In this document: positions 12,701 through 25,500 of the stretch, in pieces
Position numbering within the stretch: the stretch's first letter is position 1
Layout: each line of letters starts with the position of its first letter
Source: Phorcus lineatus
Taxonomy: Eukaryota > Mollusca > Gastropoda > Trochida > Trochidae
DNA length: 64,000 nt
Assembly: GCA_921293015.1 (NCBI GenBank)
Contig: OV121084.1
Location: forward strand, 51,371,864-51,435,863
Reading direction: 5' to 3'
The notes under the pieces: model-generated
What the model saw: the letters and a program-made list of their open reading frames with translations, nothing else
Databases searched by the model: none
What the model was told of the DNA's origin: nothing
Position numbers and translations under genes: made by a program

Positions 12701-13387
12701 GAATTATGTATTAAGAGTAACAGTAAATCACACATTTTGCTTAAGTATTCTCCTTGGGGTTTTTTCATTTTGAAAAATTGTGTGCTTTTAAAATTTCTCT
12801 GACCTATCAAAAAAACGTAGTTAAGAAATTCTTACTCAGATTTTGATTCCACCGTTGATTTACAGATTCACTTGACAATCATCATCTTTATCATTAAAAT
12901 AATTGTATAGCGCTGGTCTGCGATGGTTAATGCTAAAAAGCGTTAGGAATCCAATAAACATTGAGTCTATGTAAGTCTCTGCGATAGCAAGTCAATTTTA
13001 TACCCAAAAAAATCTTTTGACAGTTTGTTCGTGTTTTTAATATTTTCATACGACATTGATTATAAATTGTATGAAAATAAGTTGTTGTTTTGCTTTTCTA
13101 TAAAATCGAAATGGTGTATTTTTGTAAGTATTTGATTGAGCCTAGATTAACATAACATTATGACCTAAGTTTGACATTTCTACGACACACGAAAGTAGAT
13201 AACAAAATAAATATTTTAAATAAAAGTTATTACATTTATAATATTACTTGTGGCATCTACTTTGATATCAAACAAATTATCTAAGAATTACGCTTAAATG
13301 CTTAACTAATTAAAACCTACCTCTTGTATACGCTTTTGATGCATTTGCAAGTCGACCCAAACAGGCAAAGCGTGTGCCAGCCGCCAT
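3738..13387 (-). CDS. MRPS5: Mitochondrial small-subunit ribosomal protein S5 (uS5m), 5' nine exons; 3' end outside window
   Basis: Nuclear gene for the uS5 protein of the mitochondrial 28S small subunit. Coding exons on the minus strand are 13321-13387, 10961-11074, 9292-9417, 8951-9178, 7992-8026, 6848-6938, 6153-6199, 4820-4877 and 3738-3800. All have GT/AG borders and matching phases and give 276 residues. Recognisable pieces in order are an N-terminal leader starting MAAGTRFACLGRLANAS, then FFNRLSADNLW, GVSNAGRKRGRAK, NLNKGQRIGEG, WPGLNAP, GWTG and GPPDP. The S5 RNA-binding core follows: TFDGFDSRLLE, then FSAFVVVGNKNGLAGFALAK. Next come AKNMAAQRLQYVQRFQDHT and IFHNFFAKEEQTA. The S5 fold and the order match animal MRPS5. 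Vertebrate MRPS5 is about 430 aa, so roughly 150 C-terminal residues are missing and should lie left of position 1. The start is the first Met of exon 1, followed by a basic leader suited to mitochondrial import. No stop codon or frameshift is seen within the exons. Confidence 0.92.
5496..6081. mobile_element. hAT-like non-autonomous element in an MRPS5 intron
   Basis: The ends are inverted: cagtgtttccg at the left and cggaaacactg at the right (6071-6081). CAG...CTG termini are typical of hAT elements. Inside, a motif of the form gtccggtatttt...cgtcggacatgat occurs near both ends (about 5550-5580 and 6015-6050), so the subterminal regions are repeated. No matching 8 bp target duplication was found. 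It encodes no transposase. Confidence 0.55.
6397..6556 (+). mobile_element. Short interspersed element, copy A (opposite orientation to 10662-10882)
   Basis: Begins agtgtttgaaatag and ends near cagcaattggctggcaagctatttcaac. In between are acaagccc blocks (near 6459 and 6478) and gtagacactt. The reverse complement of 10662-10882 shows the same block order: start, acaagccctg, gacactta, cagcaattggctgg, ctatttc. The two are therefore diverged copies of one family in opposite orientation. The short complementary ends suggest a MITE. No coding capacity. Confidence 0.55.
7121..7265 (+). repeat. 145 bp direct repeat, left copy
   Basis: Runs from ttatattttggatatagg to agagaataa. It is base-for-base the same as 7652-7796 and brackets a SINE. 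At 145 bp it is far longer than a normal target-site duplication. Confidence 0.9.
7266..7651 (+). mobile_element. tRNA-derived SINE with ATT tail
   Basis: An A-box-like stretch (gcgtagctcagttgaccg, about 7288-7305) and a B-box-like stretch (gagttcaaggg, about 7380-7390) mark a tRNA-derived head on the plus strand. The 3' part ends in gcgctatataaataccc followed by an (ATT)n tail. Tails of this kind are common in mollusc and other invertebrate SINEs. It lies in an MRPS5 intron, antisense to the gene. The 89-aa open frame here is part of the SINE and not a gene. Confidence 0.8.
7652..7796 (+). repeat. 145 bp direct repeat, right copy
   Basis: Identical by eye to 7121-7265, offset 531 bp. It follows directly on the (ATT)n tail of the SINE. 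Confidence 0.9.
10662..10882 (-). mobile_element. Short interspersed element, copy B
   Basis: Minus-strand relative of 6397-6556. It shares the terminal gtttgaaatag/ctatttc ends, the acaagccctg blocks and gcagcaattggctggc. Its 5' end (higher coordinates) merges into the 25 bp tandem repeat at 10866-10940. Confidence 0.5.
10866..10940 (+). repeat. Three tandem 25 bp units
   Basis: Three adjacent copies of tttcaaacactgttg(t/a)t(g/a)aggggga, differing at only a few positions. The array stops 15 bp short of the splice donor (10955-10960) of MRPS5 exon 2. Confidence 0.85.
11700..12490. repeat. Two to three degenerate units with TGACCTTGACCTTTGAC motifs
   Basis: Blocks recur about every 350 bp: (g)tgactttga, then (g)aacatg(c/t)caaaag, then ataatcaataaatgatta, then gtcacttgacc/gtgaccttgacctttgac. 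They appear at about 11715-11850, 12070-12230 and in part at 12455-12490. This looks like a diverged dispersed or tandem repeat in MRPS5 intron 1. The TGACCTTTGAC core resembles a nuclear-receptor half-site pair, but here it is simply part of the repeat. Confidence 0.5.
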
Positions 13388-13428
13388 GATGAATATGGAA
13401 TAGTCCTTCGCCACTAACGACAGTTTTG

Positions 13429-13433
13429 ATTGG
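13429..13433 (-). promoter_or_regulatory. Possible CCAAT box upstream of MRPS5
   Basis: CCAAT on the minus strand (attgg on plus), about 42 bp upstream of the MRPS5 start codon. CCAAT boxes are common in housekeeping promoters. The transcription start is unknown, so this is only suggestive. Confidence 0.2.
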
Positions 13434-13650
13434 TTGCAATTTCAAAACCAGTGTTTCACATTTCTTGCGCAAATTATTTGCGGCATCCTGTATCTCTTAT
13501 TTAGCCTTTTCCATAAAACAAATTAATAATAATTAGGAGTAAACACTCTGTTAAAACAAAAATATGATTAAGTAATGTTTTACTATACCTTTTATGCCTA
13601 TATTATCTTCAATATTATATATTTAATCTTATTTCCCTTAGTTTCACTAA

Positions 13651-13825
13651 CAGGGATTGGGAAAGACACGTTTGATAATGGGCCATTTATAGGGCTTTTT
13701 GTCATTTTCAGAATTTTGAATGGGCCATTCCCCATAGTAGCAATGGTAAAATTTCAAATTTGAATTGGCCATTTTTTCATCCAATGTGCAAAATGGCCCA
13801 TGGCCCCTGCCTTTCCCAATCCCTG
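13651..13825. mobile_element. hAT-type MITE
   Basis: A 15 bp perfect terminal inverted repeat: cagggattgggaaag at the left and ctttcccaatccctg at the right. The sequence actaacag occurs at both junctions (13646-13653, overlapping the left end, and 13826-13833), consistent with the 8 bp target duplication of hAT elements. The 175 bp interior is filled with atgggccat motifs and does not code. It lies just upstream of MRPS5. Confidence 0.8.
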
Positions 13826-13833
13826 ACTAACAG

Positions 13834-16554
13834 CTAGGATACGTGATTAAGATTAGGGTTTGGTTAGGGTCAAGATTAGGATAATTATTCCAGTAGGCGA
13901 AGCAATTTTATAGTTTCCCCGAAAATAAACATTATATTCAGTGCAATTATTAGTCTTTTTTATGTCATTATTTAACTCATATATTTACTTCTGATTGTGT
14001 TTGCCGATATACATCTGACGGAAAAATGTTTATGTATAACATTTAAACCAAATATGCCTATCTGGTAACATCGATGCTAAATATGAATGCTTTTTTATTG
14101 TAAAGCCAAGCCAATTCAAGCTGGAAAAAAAAACAAGGAAATGTTTATGAATTAAGTCTTATACAAATGATATATGTTTGACGCAGAAAAAAATATATAA
14201 AGTGATGAAAAATAAAGTTTCATGCAACCTATATAAACCGTTTTCTGTTACGTTGACAAACAATCATTTGGTATAGTTTATCTAATGCTTTTTATTTCTG
14301 ATTTGGAATTAATTTTGCATTTACGCTTACTCTTTTTGAACTATTAAGTAAGCGAAAAAAATCCCTAGCGCTTGTATAGTATGATATAACAAAGTATCAA
14401 AAGCCTTGAAATTATCATTAATCTTAAATATTTTGATTAATTTGTTCACATTTGAGTACAAGACAGGAGTACGAATGACACGCGAGGATAAAGTCACAGA
14501 AATTTTAAAGGTCAAGGGTTCAAGCCATTTAAATAGATGAGATCAAAAATAATTTAACGTATACTATCAGAGTGTGCAACAAATATGCATCAAAGTGAAA
14601 GGTTGATATCCGACGATAATGTTCACTTAGGCTACTGATTCCACTGTAATAGATATTTACACCCCTGACTATATAGGCCTACATCATTGTGTAAACGCGA
14701 ACGAATTTATCATCAGATTCAGCTAGTTGTGCAGCTAGGTTTGGGCAGTGACGTCAACGGCGCATACTTTAAGCACACTAAAAGTAATATGAACCTCATT
14801 ATCCATACAGACTGCATAGAAACGCCCTTGAACATGTCTTTGTATGCACTATATGATTGAAACACAAGAAATCTATCGACAATAATTATGACACATCTCA
14901 GTTTTACATGCTTATTTTATCGAACGGCTGTACATTTTGTTTAGTGTAATTAAAACGGAATCCGAAGTGAACGTAAAATTCATCATAAATGATTTCTGTT
15001 TCACGGCTAAGTGATTGACAAATATGTGTATCTCGATGTTTATTTCACTAATGGAATGGTTATTTGAACATGCATCTCGTCTCGCTAATTCTTCAAATGA
15101 TGATCATGCCTGCTTAAAAAATATAGAACATGTGTTTTTCGGTTTGGGAGCCATCAGCCCGTTTAGTTAACATGAAATCAATAAGACAAAGCAAATCTTA
15201 TTTTCTTTATTAAATGCATTTGAATTATTATTACTTAGTTCAATATTTCACGTAAAAGAAATAAAAAATAAGTAAGAATTTAAGTAAATATTAGGATAAA
15301 TCATTAAGTGTACGCTTGTAAGCTTAAAGTGACACAGAATATGTTTCATGAATTTTCTTAGGCTTAATACGAGCAAAAATACCATCTACCCTGAATCAAC
15401 TTCAAATATCCTCCTAAATCGTGCATCTTTATCTCTAACTTGCCAAAATAAGAATATTTTCATGTTTTCAATGAAAGAACAAAAACAGTTATATATGTGT
15501 TAATAAGTCGAAGTTTTGCATCCAATTTACATCAATATCATATAATGACCTATTAAACACTACCAACCAATATTTGTCTTTGTGCCTGCTGTAGAAAAGT
15601 TTCCAAAATTACGTTTTAGTCATTGATGCGCGCCACTGTCCGGTTTTCGATCACAAATTACAACTTAAACCTGTTTATTGCCTCTTTACTGAACTGATAC
15701 GCTCTAAGATTGTGATTTTGGAAACAACTAATGTGTCGCGATGAATTAACATCATTAATTAAGTTTGACAAATTTGACTCTAATAATTTACATACTCTAT
15801 GTCCCTTTAACAAACACATACGTCATCATTTCTGTAACTCTACAAACTTCATGTCTGAAATTACAGTCTCCGAGGTTTTTGTTTGGAGAGGCTGCCAAGG
15901 GCATCCAAGACAAAATCTTAGTGTTCAGATCGAAGATAATGCTAACGATATACTTTTAATACTAGCTATAGGCTTCGTTGGTTATAATGCGACCAGAACT
16001 TGTATGACACGCAACACTCTGTTTGCGTTCTCCGCCGAGGCAACCAATCACTACCTTTATCACATTCTTCAAACCGTGTATAACATCAATTTCAATCCAA
16101 TACCTTCTATGGAAAAGACTGCAACATTCCTTATGAAAGCCTAGGAAAATCTAAAGAGAAATCCGTTCCTACTTGTTGAGAATGCCAGGGAAACTGACTA
16201 TCGAGGATTATCCTGATTATCCTCGAGGTTTATCATACATCAATTAAAAATCACGACTGAAATGCTTTCGAGATGTTGTTACGTGCCACAATGGTTCCTA
16301 CAGAGTGGAAATGTCGTCCTACAACCTACAATCCACAACCAGAAGCATCACAGCTGTCAGTATACTGCAACTTAGCACGAGGACATCCAGTAGTTCCACA
16401 CATCAGCATACCATCACTATATAACAGCATATAACCAAGTGATCAATTGTGGTCCTACGTTTATCTCCCCAGGTGTTGTTTCTCCTATCAGAGCCTTCCC
16501 TGTCGCCGTCCCCCCACACATCCAACAGAAAGCAGTTGATGTATCAGATGGAAA
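13834..16554. other. Intergenic, no gene recognised
   Basis: Lies between MRPS5 and the receptor gene. The longest open frame is a 137-residue plus-strand one at 15731-16144. It has no motif I recognise, overlaps another frame, and has no convincing exon context, so I do not call it. The sequence near 16555 is probably 3' UTR of the receptor gene. Confidence 0.5.
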
Positions 16555-19500
16555 TCACGTAGTAAGGTTTTTAACCAGTGGATGAGGTGTTTTATGTGAA
16601 GGTAGTTTAGTTCCTCTTAAATTACTAATGAATGTTTCCATTAAAAGAAGTCCCACCGCGATCACGATACCACAACACAGCATGTAGAAGACGGTCTGAA
16701 GATCATGCAGGTCCAACATTTTGACATTTTTGTCCACGACACACTTGTTTTCGTGGGATACCTTCCATCGTTCATACCAGATGTCCAGTAGACCGTTGTC
16801 TGCCATTCTGTACAACCTGATCCACAAAAACTCAGTATAAGTCTCTAGTACATTAATTACCTCATTCAGCTCTCCTTTTAAAGATACAACTTTATTTAAT
16901 AAAATCTACCAGTGTATTAAAATTACGTAGTTTCCATAGTTTCTAGATATTTTAAACGAAGTTGAATGAGAAACTTATGTTCAATGTTAGAGCCAATCAT
17001 TTTAATATAAACTGTTGGGTTTTAAGTTTCGATATAAGTTTTTGTACCATTTCAACCAAACTTGCACCAATATATTGGACATGACTCAAAATGAGAAACA
17101 TATAGCGGCATTAATAATAACTTGTTCACTCATCAAGTCGCTGTAATAAAACTGGGACATGAAAAATTATCACTGGAAAAAACTAATTTCAATACACTTA
17201 CAGCTTTTCTAAGTCATCCTTGAGCGGATAGTTTTGTGGCACACCAATGCCATACTGATGCCACATGACATCTTCGCCGACAAGTCGAACCTTACAGTCC
17301 TTTTTGACATGCTCCGATCCGAAACGACGGCTGGTAAAGTAGGCATATTTTTCTGAAAACATCTTTTTGGTGTGCACTTCGAGATCCCGATGGAGTACTT
17401 CCGGGTCACTTCTATTCATCTCCACTATCTTATCCCAGGCATTCTTTCTGTCACCAGTCTTTGTGTTCTATGAATACAATTTAAATTGAGTTTTAAGAAA
17501 AGTATCAATTAGGGATTAAAACTCATTTGGTGTCTTCGCTTGGGCTCAGTAAAAAAAACTTTTCTGTGGATAAAAAGATTAAAAGTATATCCTTTCATGA
17601 GAACCAGAGAAGCCAATCTAGAAATCAAGGGTTTTAGGGCATTAGTGTTTGAGGTCACGCATGATCACGCACTGAAACTAATGAGGCACGTAGGTATAAG
17701 AAAACCTCAAAAAGTTTTTCAAACTGAACTATCCGGAGTGATCCCTCTTACTGACCTTGAAGATGACCTCCCTGACGTCGCCGGACTCCATGCCAAATGT
17801 GTATTCATCCTGTTCAACTAGCTCGGCAAGACTTCTAAACGGTGGAAGCTGCTTGTGGACGGCGAGGTGGGCCACGAGGTTTGCGCAGAATATGGCGGAA
17901 ACAATCACAGAGAAGAGTCCCCAGGAAAAAAACAAGAAACGAGCAGTAAACGTCTTTGATGTTGACGACACGCCTGAAAGATTGAATAAACAAACCGGTA
18001 AAAAAAGACAGGGAAGCTTTGTCATGCTGCAAAAAAACTTAAATACTAATGGAGTATCCTCCCCGTTTGATAACTCAACATGCACAAAGTCAATCAAAAA
18101 GCGTCTATAGAACCTTTCCATGAATGTGAAAATGATAGACTTAGCGTACTGACTATTCTTATATAGTCTTCTACAAATGCCTACTGGTGGAGATTGGTAT
18201 CCACTCATTGAGGTCCGTTAGAAGCTTCTTGAATGTTTTGTCGCTTTTTGTTTAAGATAAGCTAGGTTACTTTAATGCATATTATGCATAATACGATGAA
18301 GCCTATCTGGATGAATAAAGTATCACGAGTTATCATAAAATTGTTAAAGCTTATCATTGTTTCACCCGTCTATTTATACAATAATTAATGAAGGTAAGCC
18401 TGTCAGTAAATACTCAGAATGACATAATGGTTAAAGGGTACCTCGTAGAATAAGTAAACCAAAGAGATAGAAGGCCATGTCTGTCAGATGCTTGGTGAAT
18501 GCTGATTTTGGTTTCTTGGTTTTGCAAATGACGCTTTCATGGTATTGCAAAGTAGCGGCCAAAATAACATTTCCCATAAATGCAACAAGAAGAACGACGA
18601 AAACAAAAGGTTTGAAGGGTTCGAAGAAAATCATTAATTCATTTTTCGAATCCTCGGGAAGACGATAGATAATGTCGAAGATCTCGGTGAAGGTTGGTGG
18701 AAGAAGAAAATCCATTTCTTCTTCTCTTTCATGGTGGATGGTTATTGTCGCCACCACTATGTCCACTTCCTGTAATACAAAGAGAATAATATTGACTCAA
18801 TTGACCCTTAAGTATTTCATAAACGAGCTTACACCACGAGTATGTATCTCCGCAAAGCACAAAACTGCAGATTATTTTCTCCTCCATAAGGGGAACTTTT
18901 AACAGTTTTCCAGTAGCAGTTTTCGTCTGTTACGTTGAAAATGTCAAATATGGATTAACGGTTGGCTTGATAAATGTTTAATATGTATTCGGTCAGAGGA
19001 AGGGAGGTCTGTCTATGCCGTCAACAGCTGTTGTTAGTTATTTCAACCAAAAACCTATCGAAGAAAGTCCTCAAATGGTTCGATTATTCATTTATATGTA
19101 TTACTAAATTCGTATCGTTTCGTTTGAAGAATGGGTTACACATTCCCGACTAAACACAGTTCGATACTACTGTTCCATTTTTTATTTAATTTTTTAAAAA
19201 CATCCAACCAAAAGGAAGTCATTGCCAACGATGTGTGTTTCTAGAAAATAAGGATAAAACAACGTGTTATATTGATCATCATATGTAAATACGTGTGATT
19301 GTTGAAAGAAAATTATTTGAGTTCGTAGTATTATTGGAAACTTTGTGTCAGAAATTAAAAGCCTTCATCAGAATACCTACCCTTCTGACCAGCTGTCCAA
19401 TCAAACCATCCCATGTACCATTCACTTTTACTCCCCATCGCATATCCGGCGGAAGCCCTATAACATAACTGATTTATTCCAATCTAGTTAACATAAAGCT

Positions 19501-22500
19501 GTCATATGATGATCTTATGAAGTTTGTTTAAAACAGGGAAATTAAAGGGGTTGTAGCAGGTTTTGAGTTGGAAATAATTCTTAAAATTGTCTTTAAAGGG
19601 TAAAACATCCAATTAGAAGACCCGATTATCCTATATATTGTCGTTATAGAAACGATGTCCCGTTTGGAGCGAAAACTGAGTGGCGGCCATTTTATGTGAA
19701 AACCGTTCATTATATAGATGTACAAAAACATTCCCATGGCTATACTGCATTATATACACAAGATCTTGAACATGATTTTCCGAGGACAGAGGGGTGCTTA
19801 AGTGTTTGTGACATTAATTTTCAAATACATTCCAGCGACGTGCTACAGCCCCTTTAAAGACTAGATCTAGATATCAGAGCCAGCGAAAACTGCATTGGCT
19901 GTTTTTCTGCACATGAGCGACATTCACGAGAGGACAATTTCATTAGATGTAATGTGAACAAAAGAGATATAACATCACCGATGAACTAGATTTGAATTAG
20001 ACAATTATGAAAGAATTTAATGTCGTGTTTTCCAACAAAGAGGTTGGGGCACAAAAGAATCTCAACATATAAAAACACATTGGTACCATCCATTAACATC
20101 ATGATATTAGTTATCTACCGATGTAATATGTTTATAAATGTGTATCAAAGTACATATTGAACAAAGAAATGGAAACTTTCACTATCATCATTTCAAGATG
20201 CAGGAAATCCTTTTTAACGCATTACATCATGGCGTCATAATAGTTTTGCATCTACATTACAGATTGTGTTATAGTGGACACGGTCACACATTATAAGCAG
20301 AACAATTATGTGTAAAAATAGCCAAAACATTGTGAACATCACCCTTTGTCAAAGCGACATTACAGATAAAAAAGTTAAACTGAAAACTAAATAAATTAAA
20401 TATGAAATCTTATTGATAGGATTTCTTTTTTATGGATATTGTAGAACGATTAAAGATAGTTGCGTCTTATAAAACATTTTGATTTTACAAAAATCTTTTT
20501 TTTTTCAATAATGATAGACCCATAGATAAAAAGTCAAAGCTGAAAAAAGCTTGAAAAAAATCCATTCGTTGATTGTTTTATTGGATTGACGTAATCAATT
20601 TGATGTTAATACAGAAGAAGCATGAATTAATTTTGAGCTATAGTTCAACTGCTGATTAATTGCTATCAAAAATTGTTAATTAAAACTATTAGAGTGTTTC
20701 AAGGAAATAATCGTATGTGGCATAAGTATTATAAAGACGAAGATCAATGGATATTCAATATCCTTATCCATTGCATGTAAAATATCATTCAATCTCTATA
20801 ATTGGGTAAAAATATTTTAATGTTAATATTTTGATGGGCCAAAAAGATTTGCTTTGCGCAAATGGAATTTTGGATGTGGTCACGTCAAACATTACTTATC
20901 CGCTTAGAGAATGTGTCTGTTTTAATGAGTCATTAGTTCGAATACATTATTCAAATCACTGACCCTTTAAAGATAACGAACAAATTTAAGAATACTCCTA
21001 CCTGAAGTTCAGCTGCTCGGCCATTGCATCAAGTATTTCCTTTAAATAACCAGAGTAGCCTCCCTTGACATTCATCATTCCGGGACTCTGAAGCATTTTG
21101 GAAGCTTAGTCTATCGTTGACTACTGTTGAAGAGACTTTCATATCGTATAATAATGTTGTGTGTCGCTTCGTAGAGAGTTTGATTCTTGCTAGTTTTCAT
21201 TGGTTATGATGTATTATTTCTTTGGAAATAACGATATTTTGTACAATATTTTAAAAGATATTTGGATTTATTTTATATGACAAGTCACATGCATGCTACC
21301 ATGTGACATTTATTTTAAAAATTGTCTACATTTAAAAGAACAAATCATGTATTTTGTTTTGATTAGTTGATATCATAGCTGCTAGTGGACGTTTCAAACA
21401 CCGTTAGGTTTTGGTTTTCGTCTACTTTATTCTTCACCAAAGCTTCCATCTCCTTTTTACCTCCATCACAGAAACACGTAGTGTTCTGTTGTTGAACCCA
21501 AACTTTTTATTTGGGAACACAACGCCTGACAGGAGCTCCTTTCCCACGCGGTCAAGGTCCGGGATCAGAGAGAAAACCCTTCCTTGAGGAACTGAAGTGA
21601 GGGTATAGATGTCAGCTGGTTCATTGGGTCTTCCTTTAGCCTGAAGCATGTAAACATTGTCAGCAAATGAACATGTGTGTTGTTAGATAAAACAAGCATA
21701 TATAAATTTACAAATTTTGAACACTCCGAGTTATAATGGACCAATATATCAAATAACAACGTTATACTGTTTTCAAGATTTATCAAAAGGCCAAATATAA
21801 ATAGCTGACTCTTTTCACAGTGAATTAAAAGACCCAATCGATGATCCTCTCATCTCTTTTCGCCTATTTTTAGAATAGCATTGTTGCCTCTCTACCAATG
21901 GCGTTGTTCTCACGTTTAGAGTAATACATGACAACACATATTCTGGTATTCAATGGAAGATCATGCTTGTATTTGGTAGGTTATCTCAATGCCATATTGC
22001 GTCAACAATAACCATGGCTGGTAAAATATAACAGGAGGGAGGAGCCGACTGGACAATCCGCGTCAACAATTGTCTTGACAATAAAGGTTAATTTCTAAAG
22101 AGCCTGGGCAGCTTTTACCTGACGTGCATTGACGAATAAGCTTTCTGTGTCAATGATTTAGTCAAAAAGAGATGAAGGCGAAAAGAAGACTTTCCCAGTT
22201 GACGAGTTCATTTCCGTTTGGGTCCATATGCCGAAAACGTTATCGTCATGTAATCTAGACTTCATCATACATGTATTCACTACAGTTTCGAAATAGTAAT
22301 TCAAACACAAAAACAAATATTTGATGTGGGGTTTTTTGTGTTTTCGTATAGAAGGTTCACGCTGTTGTTTTTAGTTCATAATCATTTGAAGAAGTTCAAG
22401 ATATTTCATTAACTGCTCGACGGAGGTAATTAAGATACTATCTGGCAATATATCGTGTCCTCTTGTTCATTAAAACGTTGTAGGATGTCTTCAATCTTTG

Positions 22501-25500
22501 AGCAGATACGTTTTCTCGGTCGTCACCCTACATGTAGCTATAATGGATGATAAAGACAAGTATAAAGGATGACACAGTCTTCTATTTATTGGAAAGACAT
22601 CATTTGAGTGCTTCACCTCACCCTCCCCCTCCCTCTGTCTCGTCACTGGACGCATGATTTAGTCGTACCTGACATGATATAAGTACCACGTTGTCCATCT
22701 CTAGGAGACCCGTGGGGTCCTGGGAGAGGCGACAATCATCTGTACACAGGCCGAGCCAGTGGGAGTAGTGACGATAGTCGGTGGTCCTTTTAGACTGTAC
22801 GTCGTGCTGTTCTACCTGGGAATGTCAATTATTTTATACTGAATAGAGAACAAGTTATATGGATTTACAACTTCTTTATTGCAGGATTGCGACGTTTCGG
22901 TGTAGATACTAACACCGTTATCAAGCAAGTGATATTGGACATGATTTGAGAAGGAATATATATATAAATGGGAATAGGCATTCAGATCATAGGCATCATT
23001 TAATGGCTTCTTAGTTAGCTTCGATGTGTCCAAAATATTATATATATTGATAATAATTGATATATCTCTTATTTTAATTCTAACTCCAAATATATGACAA
23101 TGAAAGATTTTCAATAAAAATCAATGAAACACCATATACCGAAATCTGAAGTTTTATTTATATGAAAACTTTTTTATAACCTATCAGTTCAAATCTGTCA
23201 TTCTTTTTGTTTGAATACGTTTCCAAATTCCGTTTGAGGGATTGACCGGCGCAGGCGATTATGGTGCAATGTCCGATTTTTGATCGAAATCGCGACTGTT
23301 TATATTGAATTTGTCGATAATGTATAATGAAACGATTAGCCTTGAAGTAATAATTTTCAGCAACGGTCACTTCTCTCTTCTCTCAAATTACACCATCAAC
23401 AACATCGGACGTTTATGACTCTGGAAACTCAATGAGGGTCCTTTAGTATCTACGCCGAAACGACGCTTTTTACAATAAAGACGTTGTAAATCCACAGAAT
23501 TAGTTTCCTATTGAATTATTACCTTCTAAATACCTAACTACTTCTGAATACTTCTCGAAGAAATCAGATGTACGATGCTATTTATATCAGCTGTTCAGGA
23601 TTGTGAAACGTTGACAATGTCAACAGATTTTAAGAGATTCCAAATTGATCAGAAAAATATTTTCTTCGCACACATATCATCAAATGACCCCTTATTTTTA
23701 TGTCCTTTATTAACCAAATGAAAAGCAAATATTTTGAAACGTGCATATAGCAACAAAAAAGACCTAGAAATATTGTTTTCGTTTTGAGAGTCTATAAATG
23801 AATTCATTATAAATGTATCATCAACGTTTCCAATACCCTATCAATAAAGCATAGTTTAGATAACCTTACTCTGCGATATAGGAAATCGATTATTAACTCT
23901 TATACGACGGGACATGAACAACCGTTGATTATTAACGTGCCAAAAGCATCCACCTTCGAAAGGTATCCATTATTTAGAGAGACACAATCAAACGAGTATT
24001 CATTTATTTCCGATAAAGGTGCGTCCCTTGATACAAAATCAACGCCGATCAGTCAGATATGAACTAACTAACTACCATTCATATATGGAAATCAATTATT
24101 ACATATCATTTCAACACAAATGCGATCTGTAATTACAGAGTTTAACATAGGGAATGGTATCGAGCAATGGTTTTATCAATATTTACTTTACCAGATATAG
24201 TAGTTCCATTATGCGTGTAGAGTTTGCTATGACTATGAAGTGGAGAGCCGGGAAGGACTTGTAATGAATGTCGTACAACATGTTACGTGTCTCCCAGCCC
24301 CACAGATCATCCGGCAGTCTCCTGAGGGACAGAGTCAGCATGTAGTCGGTGTCTCGTACTGTCTCCAGCAAGGTCTCCATCAGGTCATCTGAAAATGGAT
24401 ACATGGCGGATAGTTAACCTTCTATCTTATGAAATAAAGTTTTTATTAAACGAGTTTATTATTTGGTACATTGTGAGCGAAAGCGAGTTTGACACCAAGA
24501 TCTTATTTCACAAGGCTCCTTTATTGAAAAGGGCATCCTTAACTCACAGTCATACAATTTAGTTAGGGATTTAGGGAGCTCTGTGCAAATTGGCCCAAGT
24601 CACTAACTGCAGTAGTAAATAGTTAAATGAAGAGTCGATATGTAAACAAACATGAATAATTAACGACTTCTCTAGTTCAGTAATAACTTTCGTAACAGAA
24701 TTGATGTTCGATATGTAACAATGTTGGGTGTAATGACTTTTTTACGGTCATGTTGAAATTTACTTAACGACCTGCGACTGTACTTAATTAAGAACCGTAG
24801 AACATGAAAGTATACTTAGAATTCTGTTTATTGTTCGCCCACATGCGCTCACAGAGAATAATTAAAAAGCAGTGGGTTGCAACAGTTAAATCAAATTGCA
24901 ACAATTTCAACAGGTGCGTAATATGATTGTTATGTCCGTTGAAAAAAACGCTTTGCAATAACGATACAGCAGTATTAAGGGCACCGTTGCACGATTTTGG
25001 AATGTTTTGTTTATTCAAATTTTAACTATTACACATCAGTGTATGTAAAATCGTAAAACATCTATCTAATTAATCCAATTTTCCGCATTCGTCGAATATT
25101 CGAAATTCACGGAACAAACGAAAACAGCATACAGTCATTTCAGTGTGAATTCCTTAAACATGTCAATGTGTTAACGACATTTATTTGCGTATCTTAACCC
25201 TGAACGTGGTACGTTGGTGAAATATAAATTGTCTTTCAATTAGTAAAAGTTGATGTCCTTTGCGTGAGATGCCCTTTTCTCCCTATATATGAAACATGGC
25301 ACTATTAAACTTGAAGGGGCAGTGGCACGTTTTTAGATAAATAAAATGATCTCACGATAACGAAAAGGGTTGTTTCCAATTGCAAGACAATGTTTTTAGA
25401 TCAAAAGAAGCAGTTTTAAAACGAATTTATTATGGTCAATTAAGCCATTTCCCTATCTCATATGATTAAAAGCTGTGTACACAATAATGGTCGTCAGCAG

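Noticed and set aside
15731..16144. 137-codon plus-strand open frame
   Set aside because: No recognisable motif, overlaps another frame, no splice or promoter context. It could be chance.
17540..18110. Plus-strand frames over 17540-18110
   Set aside because: Antisense to receptor exon 17756-17973 and its introns.
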